A DNA stretch of 6,306 nt. It comes from an uncultured bacterium. GTDB taxonomy: Bacteria > Planctomycetota > DG-23 > SLPQ01. Positions 1-5,527 of the stretch are shown piece after piece. The stretch is taken from NCBI GenBank assembly GCA_937863625.1, contig CALMGO010000202.1:1-6306 (forward strand), read 5' to 3'. The notes under the pieces are model-generated. The model had not been told where the DNA came from. It worked only from the letters and a program-made list of their open reading frames with translations, and did not search any database. The first letter of the stretch is position 1. Each line of letters starts with the position of its first letter. Made by a program: the position numbers and the translations under genes.

Positions 1-1
1 G

Positions 2-1156
2 CCGCGCATCATCCCGGAAAAGCACCTCGGCGTGAACGGTACGCCCATGAACCCCTATGCGCGCGATTATCCAAATGAATTTATCCAGACGGGCATCTCC
101 ACGATTGACGTGCTTAACTCGTGCGTGCGCGGACAAAAGCTGCCGATATTCTCCGCCTCCGGTCTGCCTCACGCCAAGATGGCCGCTCAGATAGCCAGGC
201 AGGCCACCGTGCTCAAAAGCGGCGAGAAATTCGGCGTCGTCTTCGCCGCGATGGGGATTACCTTCGAAGAGTCGAATTTCTTCATAAGGGATTTCGAACG
301 CACAGGCGCCCTCGAACGAAGCGTCCTTTTCATCAACCTCGCCGACGACCCGCCCATCGAACGCATAGCCGTGCCGAGAATGGCGCTGACGACCGCGGAA
401 TACCTCGCTTACGAACTCGAAATGCACGTCCTCGTGATAATGACCGACATGACAAACTACTGCGAGGCGCTTCGCGAGATCTCGGCGGCGCGCAAGGAAG
501 TCCCAAGCAGGCGCGGATATCCCGGATATCTCTACACCGACCTCTCGACCATCTACGAGCGCGCCGGCAGGCTCAAAGGCAAAAACGGCTCCATCACGCA
601 GATACCCATTCTCACAATGCCCGAAGACGATAAGACGCATCCGATTCCCGACCTCACCGGTTATATCACCGAGGGGCAGATTATCATCAGCCGCTCGCTC
701 CATAAGGAAGGTATCTATCCGCCGGTCGACGTGCTGCCGAGTCTGTCGCGTCTCAAGGACAAAGGCATCGGCGCCGGCAAGACGCGTGAGGACCACTCCG
801 GCGTGATGAACCAGTTGTACGCCGGATACGCCCGCGGCAAAAACGCGCAGGAACTCGCGGTCGTGCTCGGCGAGTCGGCGCTTACGCCGCTCGACCTCAA
901 GTACGTCGAATTCGCAAGGAGATTTGAGGCGGAGTTCATCACCCAGGGCGAGGACGAAAACCGCACCATCGAGCAGGGTCTCGACCTCGGCTGGGAACTC
1001 ATGGCGATACTGCCGAAGGCCGAACTGAAACGCATCCGGCCCGAATTTGTCGAAAAGTACTACAAAGGCGCCGACGAGGCTCAACCTGCGGAAGGCGAAG
1101 ATCTCGAAGAGGCGGTCGCTGAGACCGATGGCGAAGACGCTCAGCCGGCGGAGTAA
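2..1156 (+). CDS. ntpB: V-type ATP synthase subunit B, 3' part (5' end outside the window)
   Basis: This is the non-catalytic B subunit of the V/A-type rotary ATPase, which alternates with A subunits in the V1 head and couples ATP to proton or sodium movement at the membrane. The frame is open from base 2, giving 384 visible residues; the N-terminal beta-barrel is missing. The GTG at 32 lies inside the conserved core and is not a start. Family hallmarks are the RDYPNEFIQTGIS and RGQKLPIFSASGLPH stretches. The latter sits where a Walker A loop would be, but lacks GKT, as expected of B rather than A or F-type beta. LPSLSRL (Arg codon at 749-751) matches the arginine-finger region, followed by GIGAGKTREDH. 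After KYYKG comes an acidic Glu/Asp/Ala/Pro tail of about 29 residues, which is longer than I expect for the family. Subunit D follows after 31 bases, so the two are probably co-transcribed. Confidence 0.96.
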   Translation, partial: PRIIPEKHLGVNGTPMNPYARDYPNEFIQTGISTIDVLNSCVRGQKLPIFSASGLPHAKMAAQIARQATVLKSGEKFGVVFAAMGITFEESNFFIRDFERTGALERSVLFINLADDPPIERIAVPRMALTTAEYLAYELEMHVLVIMTDMTNYCEALREISAARKEVPSRRGYPGYLYTDLSTIYERAGRLKGKNGSITQIPILTMPEDDKTHPIPDLTGYITEGQIIISRSLHKEGIYPPVDVLPSLSRLKDKGIGAGKTREDHSGVMNQLYAGYARGKNAQELAVVLGESALTPLDLKYVEFARRFEAEFITQGEDENRTIEQGLDLGWELMAILPKAELKRIRPEFVEKYYKGADEAQPAEGEDLEEAVAETDGEDAQPAE

Positions 1157-1187
1157 ACGCTGCTGCTGCGAGTGAAAGCGGAGACTG

Positions 1188-1820
1188 ATGGCCGAACTTA
1201 AAGTCAACCCGACACGCATGGTGCTCCTGAAGCTGCGCAAGCGGCATGTGCTGGCGCGCCGGGGGCACAAACTCCTCAAGGACAAGCTCGAGGGGCTCGT
1301 GCAGGAATTCATGCCCATAGTCGAGCAGTACGGCACGCTTCGCGAGCAGGTGGACCGCGAACTTCCGGAGAGCCTCGCGCAGTTTGCGGTGGCCGGCGCG
1401 TCCTCCGGCGATGAGAGCATCGCGGCGGCTATCGAAGAGTGCGACGTGAAACTCGACATAGAATTCGGCCAGAAACTCGTGATGAGCGTTCCGGTGCCGG
1501 TATTGACGCTTACAGGCTTCCAGCTCAAGAGCTCCTACAGCATGGTCGCGACGACAAGCGACTTTGACAAAGCTGCCGGGTCGCTCAGAGACGTTTTTCC
1601 GCGGATACTCAAGCTCGCCGAACTCGAAGAGGCCGTGCTTCGCCTGGCCGCCGAGATAGAAAAGACCAGACGCCGCGTCAACGCCCTCGAATACGTCCTC
1701 ATTCCGCAGCTTGCGCGCGCGATAAAGGGCATTTCAAGCAAGCTCGACGAGGCGGAACGCGCCGGCCGCGCCCGGTTGATGAAGATAAAGGACATGCTCA
1801 GAACCGCTTCAGGGGCGTAG
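1188..1820 (+). CDS. ntpD: V-type ATP synthase subunit D (central rotor stalk)
   Basis: The 210-residue product is subunit D, the long coiled-coil axle that turns inside the A3B3 head and joins it to the membrane rotor. The length is normal for the family. The N-terminal signature NPTRMVLLKLRKR (residues 7-19) and the following basic RRGHKLLKDKLEGL helix form one strand of the axle. The C-terminal TRRRVNALEYVLIP (160-173) and the heptad-rich helix to about residue 205 form the other. The middle, about 70-135, is the less conserved globular part. The ATG at 1188 is preceded by GGAG at 1180-1183, four bases away, which is short but the only good choice. It follows the B gene by 31 bases, giving the usual order of A, B, D. 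The other V-ATPase genes do not follow here, so they must lie upstream or elsewhere. Confidence 0.95.
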   Translation: MAELKVNPTRMVLLKLRKRHVLARRGHKLLKDKLEGLVQEFMPIVEQYGTLREQVDRELPESLAQFAVAGASSGDESIAAAIEECDVKLDIEFGQKLVMSVPVPVLTLTGFQLKSSYSMVATTSDFDKAAGSLRDVFPRILKLAELEEAVLRLAAEIEKTRRRVNALEYVLIPQLARAIKGISSKLDEAERAGRARLMKIKDMLRTASGA

Positions 1821-1870
1821 AGCACATTCCCTTCCGGCGACGCCGGAGCCCCTCTGTATCCGTCCTGCGC

Positions 1871-1898
1871 TAAACTCCGCGCCGGTTCCTGCCGATAA
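1871..1898 (+). promoter_or_regulatory. Sigma-28/WhiG-like promoter match
   Basis: TAAA at 1871-1874 is followed after 16 bases by GCCGATAA at 1891-1898. The known consensus of the FliA/SigD/WhiG family is TAAA, about 15 bases, then GCCGATAA or GCCGATAT. The -10 half is a full match. A start a few bases downstream would leave a leader of roughly 25 bases before the ATG at 1932, which fits. Experimental initiation is not shown, and presence of such a sigma factor in this genome is assumed. Confidence 0.45.
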
Positions 1899-1931
1899 CT
1901 CCTGATGGGTGGAGTCCTGAAAGGGCGCAAC

Positions 1932-2408
1932 ATGACCGTACAAACGACACCGCGTCAGGAACACTCTGTCATCGGCGCCACAGCGCCGGGCGGTTCGCCT
2001 GCCCCCGTCAAGAGCCTCTACAAGTATTCATACCTTGAAGCCCTGCGGTACAAGTGGATAGCCAGCGAAAGAGCCAAAAACGACCTCGGAAACGCGGCCA
2101 TTACCGAATGGCTGCGGCTGCATTGGCACGGATGGTGCAGGGCCAGGTGGCTCGAACACCTGATGGGGATCATATACTGGAGCGAATTTGAGGCGCCGGC
2201 TTTCGGGACGCTTTCAAAGAACCTTCCCTGCGACCCTCTTGTCCTCGACCGCGTGCTCGACCGGGTCCGCTGCGGTTGGGAAAATCTGGACATCATCCTC
2301 TGGGCGGCGGACTGGAAACTCGATACCGACGCGGTAATCGACATCCTGGTTAAGCTCGATATAAACCGGGCGCGGCTGGACCCGGAATCGCTTTTCACGG
2401 CGGGATAG
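1932..2408 (+). CDS. Tryptophan-rich conserved-looking protein of unknown function
   Basis: I do not recognise a family with confidence. The 158-residue product has no signal peptide and no long hydrophobic membrane span. Residues 1-28 are Pro/Gly/Thr-rich and probably disordered. Residues 30-98 look helical and contain the dense aromatic motif RARWLEHLMG (70-79), with W42, W60, W65, W68, W73 and W83. A second helical part (100-145) adds W116, W124 and W128, making nine tryptophans in all. This spacing looks like a folded, constrained domain rather than random sequence. The ATG at 1932 has AAGGG (1921-1925) six bases upstream. An in-frame ATG at 1905 has no ribosome binding site and would add nine residues, so 1932 is preferred. 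The 111-base gap from ntpD and the sigma-28-like match in it suggest its own transcription unit. No terminator is obvious after the stop. Confidence 0.8.
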   Translation: MTVQTTPRQEHSVIGATAPGGSPAPVKSLYKYSYLEALRYKWIASERAKNDLGNAAITEWLRLHWHGWCRARWLEHLMGIIYWSEFEAPAFGTLSKNLPCDPLVLDRVLDRVRCGWENLDIILWAADWKLDTDAVIDILVKLDINRARLDPESLFTAG

Positions 2409-2436
2409 GCTTTCCGTGTCCTGTTCTTCATGCGCC

Positions 2437-2599
2437 CTGTTGAAAAGACCGTTGCAGACGCGTTTTAGTGAAATTGGGGACTGGCTCCGGAGCCCCTCTT
2501 GCTTCATCTTGCGCCTTGTAGCCTCCCGGCAGTGCCTGTCCCCGATTCACGTCCCTTTGCAGAACCCGTTCTCAAACTTGTTGCCGGTCTTTTCAACAG
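2437..2599. repeat. REP/BIME- or MITE-like element with nested inverted repeats
   Basis: CTGTTGAAAAGACCG at 2437-2451 is repeated exactly, inverted, at 2585-2599. Inside lies a second inverted pair: GTGAAATTGGGGAC (2468-2481) and, on the other strand, GTGAATCGGGGAC (complement of 2538-2550). Each GGGGAC is followed by one base and then a GGC...GCC foldback; on the left this is the palindrome GGCTCCGGAGCC (2483-2494). Two opposed, hairpin-bearing units of this kind recall paired REP sequences moved in trans by Y1 (TnpA-REP) transposases, or a small non-autonomous element. No transposase is encoded here. The repeat structure is seen directly; the class and mobility are inferred. The same stretch has a short open frame that I regard as non-coding. 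Confidence 0.65.
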
Positions 2600-2771
2600 A
2601 GCACTTTTCACGCCTTTTGCCTTCAATGCGCCCCTTTGCCCTGCAACACGCGACAGCGCCAAAAAACTGTTTATTTAATTTGGCCTTGCCGATATAGTAG
2701 AATCCCGCTATTGGTGGTGTTGTTGCCGATAGCGCGGTGCTACTATGCGAAATTCTTCCCGGAGGTGCAAA
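2600..2771 (+). promoter_or_regulatory. AT-richer leader/promoter region of the SH3-domain gene
   Basis: This gene-free stretch contains the local AT-rich tract around 2661-2703, unlike its GC-rich surroundings. TAGAAT (2698-2703) and TATAGT (2693-2698) are possible sigma-70 -10 hexamers, but no good -35 lies at the right distance. TGCCGATA occurs twice, at 2687-2694 and 2724-2731; neither copy has a TAAA about 15 bases upstream. The copy at 2724 is placed so that initiation just downstream would give a leader of about 30 bases. A strong Shine-Dalgarno, GGAGGTG (2761-2767), precedes the ATG at 2772. A promoter is very likely here, but its exact position is not settled. Confidence 0.45.
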
Positions 2772-4028
2772 ATGAGTCTCTTCCCGATGAGGTCCGCCCG
2801 TATGACGCTTTTTGTTGCAGCGGTGGTGCTGTGCGCCTCCGCGAGCGCCTTTGCGCAGGCTGCAGGCGCTCCGAGCGCTGCGGCCGCCCCTGCGACCACG
2901 GCTGCGGCAGCGCCCGCGACGACAGCGGCCGCGGCTCCCGTCGCCGCTCCTGCGCGCGAGTCGGTAAAGGCGACGCTCGTCGGCAACAACGTGCGCATCC
3001 GCAAGGGCCCCGGCACGGAGTACCCGGCCTATCTCGAAGCGCCGCTGGGCTACGAGGTGAATGTCTTCGCCCAGCAGGGAGAATGGTATGAGATCGAGTT
3101 TCCCGCATCCGGGTATTCATGGATATCCAAGGAGTTCCTGCAGAAGATCGACGAGAAAAGCGGGATGGTCATCGGCAATAATGTTTCCATCCGGATAGGG
3201 CCGGGGACGCAGTTTGACCGGCTGTACACGGTTCCCATCGGGCACAAATTTCAGGTTCTCGGCATGGACATCCGCGGCGAATGGTACCGCGTGGCGCCGA
3301 TGCCGGGTGAGACGGCGTGGATTCTGGCGCAGTACGTGAGACTCTCCGGGCCGCTGCCCGGGGGCGCCGTCGCGAGCGGCCCGCCTCCCGTGGAGGCAGT
3401 CGGACCGACGGATGCGGTGGGAGCGACCGATGCGACCGGCACGAATATAGTGACGATTGTTACGCCGCCGCCGACAGTGAAGCCGGTGGTCAGCAACGAC
3501 GTCTATGCGGCCAAACTCATGGAGGCCGAGAAGTTGTTCAAGGCCGAGGTCGCCAAGGAAGATCCGATGGCGTGGGATTTCACGGCCGCGCGCGACATGT
3601 ACACCGAGGTCTCGGACAAGTCCGATGTCGCCGCGACACGGCTTCAGGCCAAACGCAGGCTCTCGCAGCTGACTTCCTATGAGGCCATAACCGCGCGCGC
3701 GAAGGAACTCGGAAAAATCGACGACGATCTGCAGGCGCGCCTCAACGATCTCGAAAAGCAGCGCGCCGAGGAGCTCACCACTATCTCGACTCCCGCCGCT
3801 ACGCCCTTTATCGCGACCGGCCTTGTGGAGAAATTCTATATCAAGAATATCGGCGGCGCGACGCATAAACTCGTCGATGGGCGGACGATACTCTACCTGC
3901 TCAAGAGCGACGTCATCAGCCTCGGCAGCGTCGAAGGCAAGAAATGCGGCATCCGCGGAAAGATCGTCACGATTGAGGGCTTTCCCGTCAGGCTCATCGA
4001 GGTGGTTGCGGCCACGCCGCTGCAATAG
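2772..4028 (+). CDS. Secreted/periplasmic protein with two bacterial SH3 domains
   Basis: The 418-residue product begins with a signal peptide: basic MSLFPMRSAR, a hydrophobic core, and a likely cleavage after AFA at residue 28. Residues 29-62 are an Ala/Pro/Thr linker. Two SH3b domains follow at about 65-125 and 131-191; each opens with a GNNVRIRKGPGT- or GNNVSIRIGPGT-type motif, then a GEWY motif, and ends in a WI-containing strand. Such domains usually bind cell-wall peptides, so a periplasmic cell-envelope role is inferred. A Pro/Thr/Gly/Val linker (192-240) leads to a charged helical segment (243-338). The last 70 residues (346-418) form a beta-rich domain with HKLVDGRTILYLLKS and GKKCGIRGKIV, possibly OB-like. 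The start at 2772 is chosen for GGAGGTG five to six bases upstream and a clean signal peptide; the ATG at 2745 has neither. It is monocistronic, ending in a terminator. No enzymatic domain is seen. Confidence 0.88.
   Translation: MSLFPMRSARMTLFVAAVVLCASASAFAQAAGAPSAAAAPATTAAAAPATTAAAAPVAAPARESVKATLVGNNVRIRKGPGTEYPAYLEAPLGYEVNVFAQQGEWYEIEFPASGYSWISKEFLQKIDEKSGMVIGNNVSIRIGPGTQFDRLYTVPIGHKFQVLGMDIRGEWYRVAPMPGETAWILAQYVRLSGPLPGGAVASGPPPVEAVGPTDAVGATDATGTNIVTIVTPPPTVKPVVSNDVYAAKLMEAEKLFKAEVAKEDPMAWDFTAARDMYTEVSDKSDVAATRLQAKRRLSQLTSYEAITARAKELGKIDDDLQARLNDLEKQRAEELTTISTPAATPFIATGLVEKFYIKNIGGATHKLVDGRTILYLLKSDVISLGSVEGKKCGIRGKIVTIEGFPVRLIEVVAATPLQ
2886..2933 (+). repeat. Tandem repeat in the Ala/Pro/Thr linker (2 x 24 bases)
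   Basis: Two successive 24-base units each encode APATTAAA (residues 39-46 and 47-54 of the SH3 protein), followed by a degenerate APVAAPA. The codons differ between copies, so the peptide is better conserved than the DNA. This points to selection for a flexible linker rather than recent slippage. Confidence 0.7.
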
Positions 4029-4059
4029 AACGGCGTGAGATGTACGCGCAGGTGACTGC

Positions 4060-4087
4060 CGCCCCGCGTGATGCGGGGCGCCTTTTT
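4060..4087 (+). terminator. Rho-independent terminator of the SH3-domain gene
   Basis: CGCCCCGC (4060-4067) pairs perfectly with GCGGGGCG (4073-4080) around a five-base loop. Two cytosines and then TTTTT (4083-4087) follow. It lies 31 bases after the stop codon and separates this gene from the downstream regulatory operon. Confidence 0.87.
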
Positions 4088-4140
4088 CCCCCGGCGCGAG
4101 GGCCGCAATCGCGCGGCTCCGGGAGGCGGCGGAAAGTCCT

Positions 4141-4167
4141 TGAATCTCAAAGCGTTTTTGCCGATAT
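4141..4167 (+). promoter_or_regulatory. Weaker sigma-28-like match upstream of the partner-switch operon
   Basis: GCCGATAT (4160-4167) equals the -10 consensus described for Bacillus SigD. TGAA at 4141-4144, 15 bases upstream, differs at one position from the TAAA core. It would act as a distal promoter to the sigma-70-like one at 4195. The -35 is imperfect, so this is tentative. Confidence 0.28.
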
Positions 4168-4194
4168 TTGCCTCGCATTAGGGTTATTTGCTTC

Positions 4195-4223
4195 TTGACA
4201 GTCTTCACAGAGGCCCTTATTAT
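4195..4223 (+). promoter_or_regulatory. Near-consensus sigma-70 promoter of the STAS-kinase-STAS-thiE operon
   Basis: TTGACA (4195-4200) is a perfect -35. It is followed after exactly 17 bases by TATTAT (4218-4223), five of six matches to the -10. Initiation near 4230 would give a leader of about 78 bases before the ATG at 4308. It sits after the upstream terminator, as expected for the start of a new unit. Confidence 0.75.
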
Positions 4224-4226
4224 TAT

Positions 4227-4280
4227 CCGGCAGACCCGGATCTCATGGGGGACCCGCTTGGGGATCTCGCGGGTGGCCGG
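4227..4280 (+). promoter_or_regulatory. Possible structured 5' leader of the partner-switch operon
   Basis: CCGG (4227-4230) and ACCCG (4234-4238) can pair with CCGG (4277-4280) and CGGGT (4270-4274). This makes a two-part stem, with a small internal loop, closing a region that holds GGATCTC twice (4238-4244 and 4262-4268). The stem ends 14 bases before the AAAGGAG ribosome binding site. It matches no riboswitch I know, and GC-rich DNA folds easily, so function is uncertain. Confidence 0.25.
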
Positions 4281-4307
4281 CAAATCAAGTGCGGAAAGGA
4301 GCGTCAG

Positions 4308-4676
4308 ATGACCGACCAGGAAAGGCTCCTTGTTGAACCTGTCAACGAGGTGACTGTCGTTACCTTCAGGGACAAGAAAATCCTCGACGAGGCCGTCATC
4401 CAGGAAGTGGGCGACGCGCTTTTCGATCTCGTTGACAAACAGTATAAGACCAAGCTGCTCCTTAATTTCGAGAACGTCGAATACCTCTCTTCGGCCGCTT
4501 TGGGCAAGCTCATCACGCTCAACAAGCGCATCAAGGAGGAAAACGGCGAACTCAAACTGTGCAACATTATCCCTGAGATCTACGAGGTCTTCCGAATCAC
4601 AAAGCTCAACCGTCTCTTCGAAATCTTCGATGACATGGATCAGGCGCTCAGGCGTTTCAAGAGACGTACCTCGTAA
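4308..4676 (+). CDS. STAS-domain anti-sigma factor antagonist (RsbV/SpoIIAA-like), first copy
   Basis: This 122-residue cytoplasmic protein is a single STAS domain. In the known partner-switching scheme, the unphosphorylated antagonist binds the kinase/anti-sigma factor and frees the sigma factor; phosphorylation on a serine blocks this. Residues 12-25 form the first strands and 47-60 (KTKLLLNFENVEYL) the central strand. The loop SSAALGKL (61-68) aligns with the DSSGLG loop of SpoIIAA, placing S62 at the phosphorylated serine. The Asp before it is Ser here, and the following Ser-Gly is Ala-Ala. FRITKLNRLFEIFDDMDQAL (95-114) is the usual C-terminal half. The start at 4308 is chosen because AAAGGAG (4295-4301) lies six bases upstream. 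The open frame extends back to an ATG at 4188, but that overlaps the promoter and encodes no STAS sequence. The kinase gene follows 20 bases after the stop. Confidence 0.9.
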   Translation: MTDQERLLVEPVNEVTVVTFRDKKILDEAVIQEVGDALFDLVDKQYKTKLLLNFENVEYLSSAALGKLITLNKRIKEENGELKLCNIIPEIYEVFRITKLNRLFEIFDDMDQALRRFKRRTS

Positions 4677-4696
4677 CCCGTGCGAACCTTCGTGAG

Positions 4697-5167
4697 ATGA
4701 CCCACATGCCGTCAAGCGAGGCCTCACGCCAGAGAATGCCCGCTGAGTTCAAAAAGGGCATATGGTACTCCGTGGATATCCCCAGCATCCCCGAGGAGAT
4801 CCTCGACGTCGAGGAGACCATCATCGAGGCGCTCTCGCACACTTCATTTAGTGACACGGACGTATTCGCTGTCCGCCTCGCCCTCGATGAAGCGCTGGCC
4901 AACGCAATGAAGCACGGAAACGACTGTGACCACGCCAAAAGGGTGTTTATTCGTTTCTGCATCGAGGATGACGCCATCACGGTCAGCGTCCGCGACGAAG
5001 GCCCCGGATTCGACTGTAGCGACATCCCTGACCCGACCATCGATGAAAATCTCGACATACCTTCCGGGCGCGGATTGCTGCTTATGAAATCTTACATGGA
5101 TTCGGTCGTGTTCAGCGACCGGGGAAATGAAGTAACGATGGTCAAACGTAAGGGGACAAAGCTGTGA
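4697..5167 (+). CDS. RsbW/SpoIIAB-like anti-sigma factor serine kinase (HATPase domain)
   Basis: This is a 156-residue GHKL-type ATPase. The family binds a sigma factor, or sometimes another target, and phosphorylates STAS antagonists. The N box LALDEALANAMKHGN spans 61-75, with E65 as the likely catalytic base and N69 as the magnesium ligand. The G1 box DEGPGFD is at 100-106 and the G2/lid region SGRGLLLM at 123-130. GNEVTMVKR (143-151) is the closing strand. All nucleotide-binding elements appear intact, so it should be active. It has no membrane segment or extra sensor domain. The start is uncertain: 4697 is the longest ATG but has poor spacing to any Shine-Dalgarno, while the ATG at 4706 has GTGAG nine bases upstream; conserved sequence begins only near residue 22. 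Its stop overlaps the GTG start of the next STAS gene, so translation is probably coupled. The partner sigma factor is not encoded here. Confidence 0.93.
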   Translation: MTHMPSSEASRQRMPAEFKKGIWYSVDIPSIPEEILDVEETIIEALSHTSFSDTDVFAVRLALDEALANAMKHGNDCDHAKRVFIRFCIEDDAITVSVRDEGPGFDCSDIPDPTIDENLDIPSGRGLLLMKSYMDSVVFSDRGNEVTMVKRKGTKL

Positions 5168-5520
5168 GCCCGATCAAGCCAATTGAGATAGACTGCAAAA
5201 AGGTCGGCCCCGCTACCGTCATGACCCTCTCAGGCCACATCTCCACCGCAGAGAGCCGGCTTGTCAGCGAAAATCTCGAGCGCATCATCGCCGAAAAGAC
5301 GCTTAACCTCGTCGTAGACATGTCGGGCGTGGATATCATCACGTCTGACGGGCTCGGCGCTCTCATTCGCGCCCGCAAGTCAAGCGGCGAAGCAGGCGGC
5401 ACAGTGGTGCTCAGCGGCCTCCAGGGCAATATCCTCGACATCTTTCGTATGACCCGCCTCGACAAGATTTTCTCCCTCTATGACTCGGTCGACGAAGCCG
5501 TCGCCTCGTTCCCGACGTAG
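5164..5520 (+). CDS. STAS-domain anti-sigma factor antagonist, second copy
   Basis: The 118-residue product is a second single-STAS protein, clearly different in sequence from the first. GPATVMTLSGHIST (15-28) gives the N-terminal strands with the typical Gly after the second strand. VDMSGVDIITSDGLGALI (51-68) holds the phosphorylation loop: T60-S61-D62-G63 aligns with Asp-Ser-Ser-Gly of SpoIIAA, so S61 is the predicted phosphosite. The C-terminal half has LQGNILDIFRMTRLDKIF, as in other antagonists. It starts with GTG, overlapping the kinase stop as GTGA, with AGGGG (5151-5155) eight bases upstream. This loop is closer to canonical than that of the first copy, keeping Gly after the serine. 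Which of the two is the main substrate of the kinase cannot be read from the sequence. The tight overlap favours this one being produced in step with the kinase. Confidence 0.92.
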   Translation: MSPIKPIEIDCKKVGPATVMTLSGHISTAESRLVSENLERIIAEKTLNLVVDMSGVDIITSDGLGALIRARKSSGEAGGTVVLSGLQGNILDIFRMTRLDKIFSLYDSVDEAVASFPT

Positions 5521-5527
5521 CGTTGCC

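Noticed and set aside
121..633. A 170-codon + strand frame inside the ATPase B gene
   Set aside because: It overlaps a highly conserved subunit in another frame and its translation is Arg/His-rich, typical of an out-of-frame reading.
1833..1847. TCCGGC-GAC-GCCGGA hairpin after ntpD as a terminator
   Set aside because: The stem is only six base pairs and no T tract follows. It may be a weak attenuator at most, so it is not listed as a terminator.
2416..2697. A 93-codon + strand frame between the unknown gene and the SH3 gene
   Set aside because: It spans the inverted-repeat element, has no ribosome binding site, and its sequence lacks any domain.
2687..2731. The two TGCCGATA copies before the SH3 gene as complete sigma-28 promoters
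   Set aside because: Neither has a TAAA-like -35 at 14-16 bases upstream. They are reported only as motif copies.
4188..4307. N-terminal extension of the first STAS protein to the ATG at 4188
   Set aside because: The extra 40 residues overlap the TTGACA/TATTAT promoter and are not STAS-like, whereas 4308 has a strong ribosome binding site.
3117..4727. A 536-codon open frame on the - strand
   Set aside because: It runs antisense to the SH3 gene, the terminator, the promoter and the first STAS gene, all strongly supported. Its product is Arg/Leu/Asp-rich with no recognisable domain. It is a shadow produced by biased codon use.
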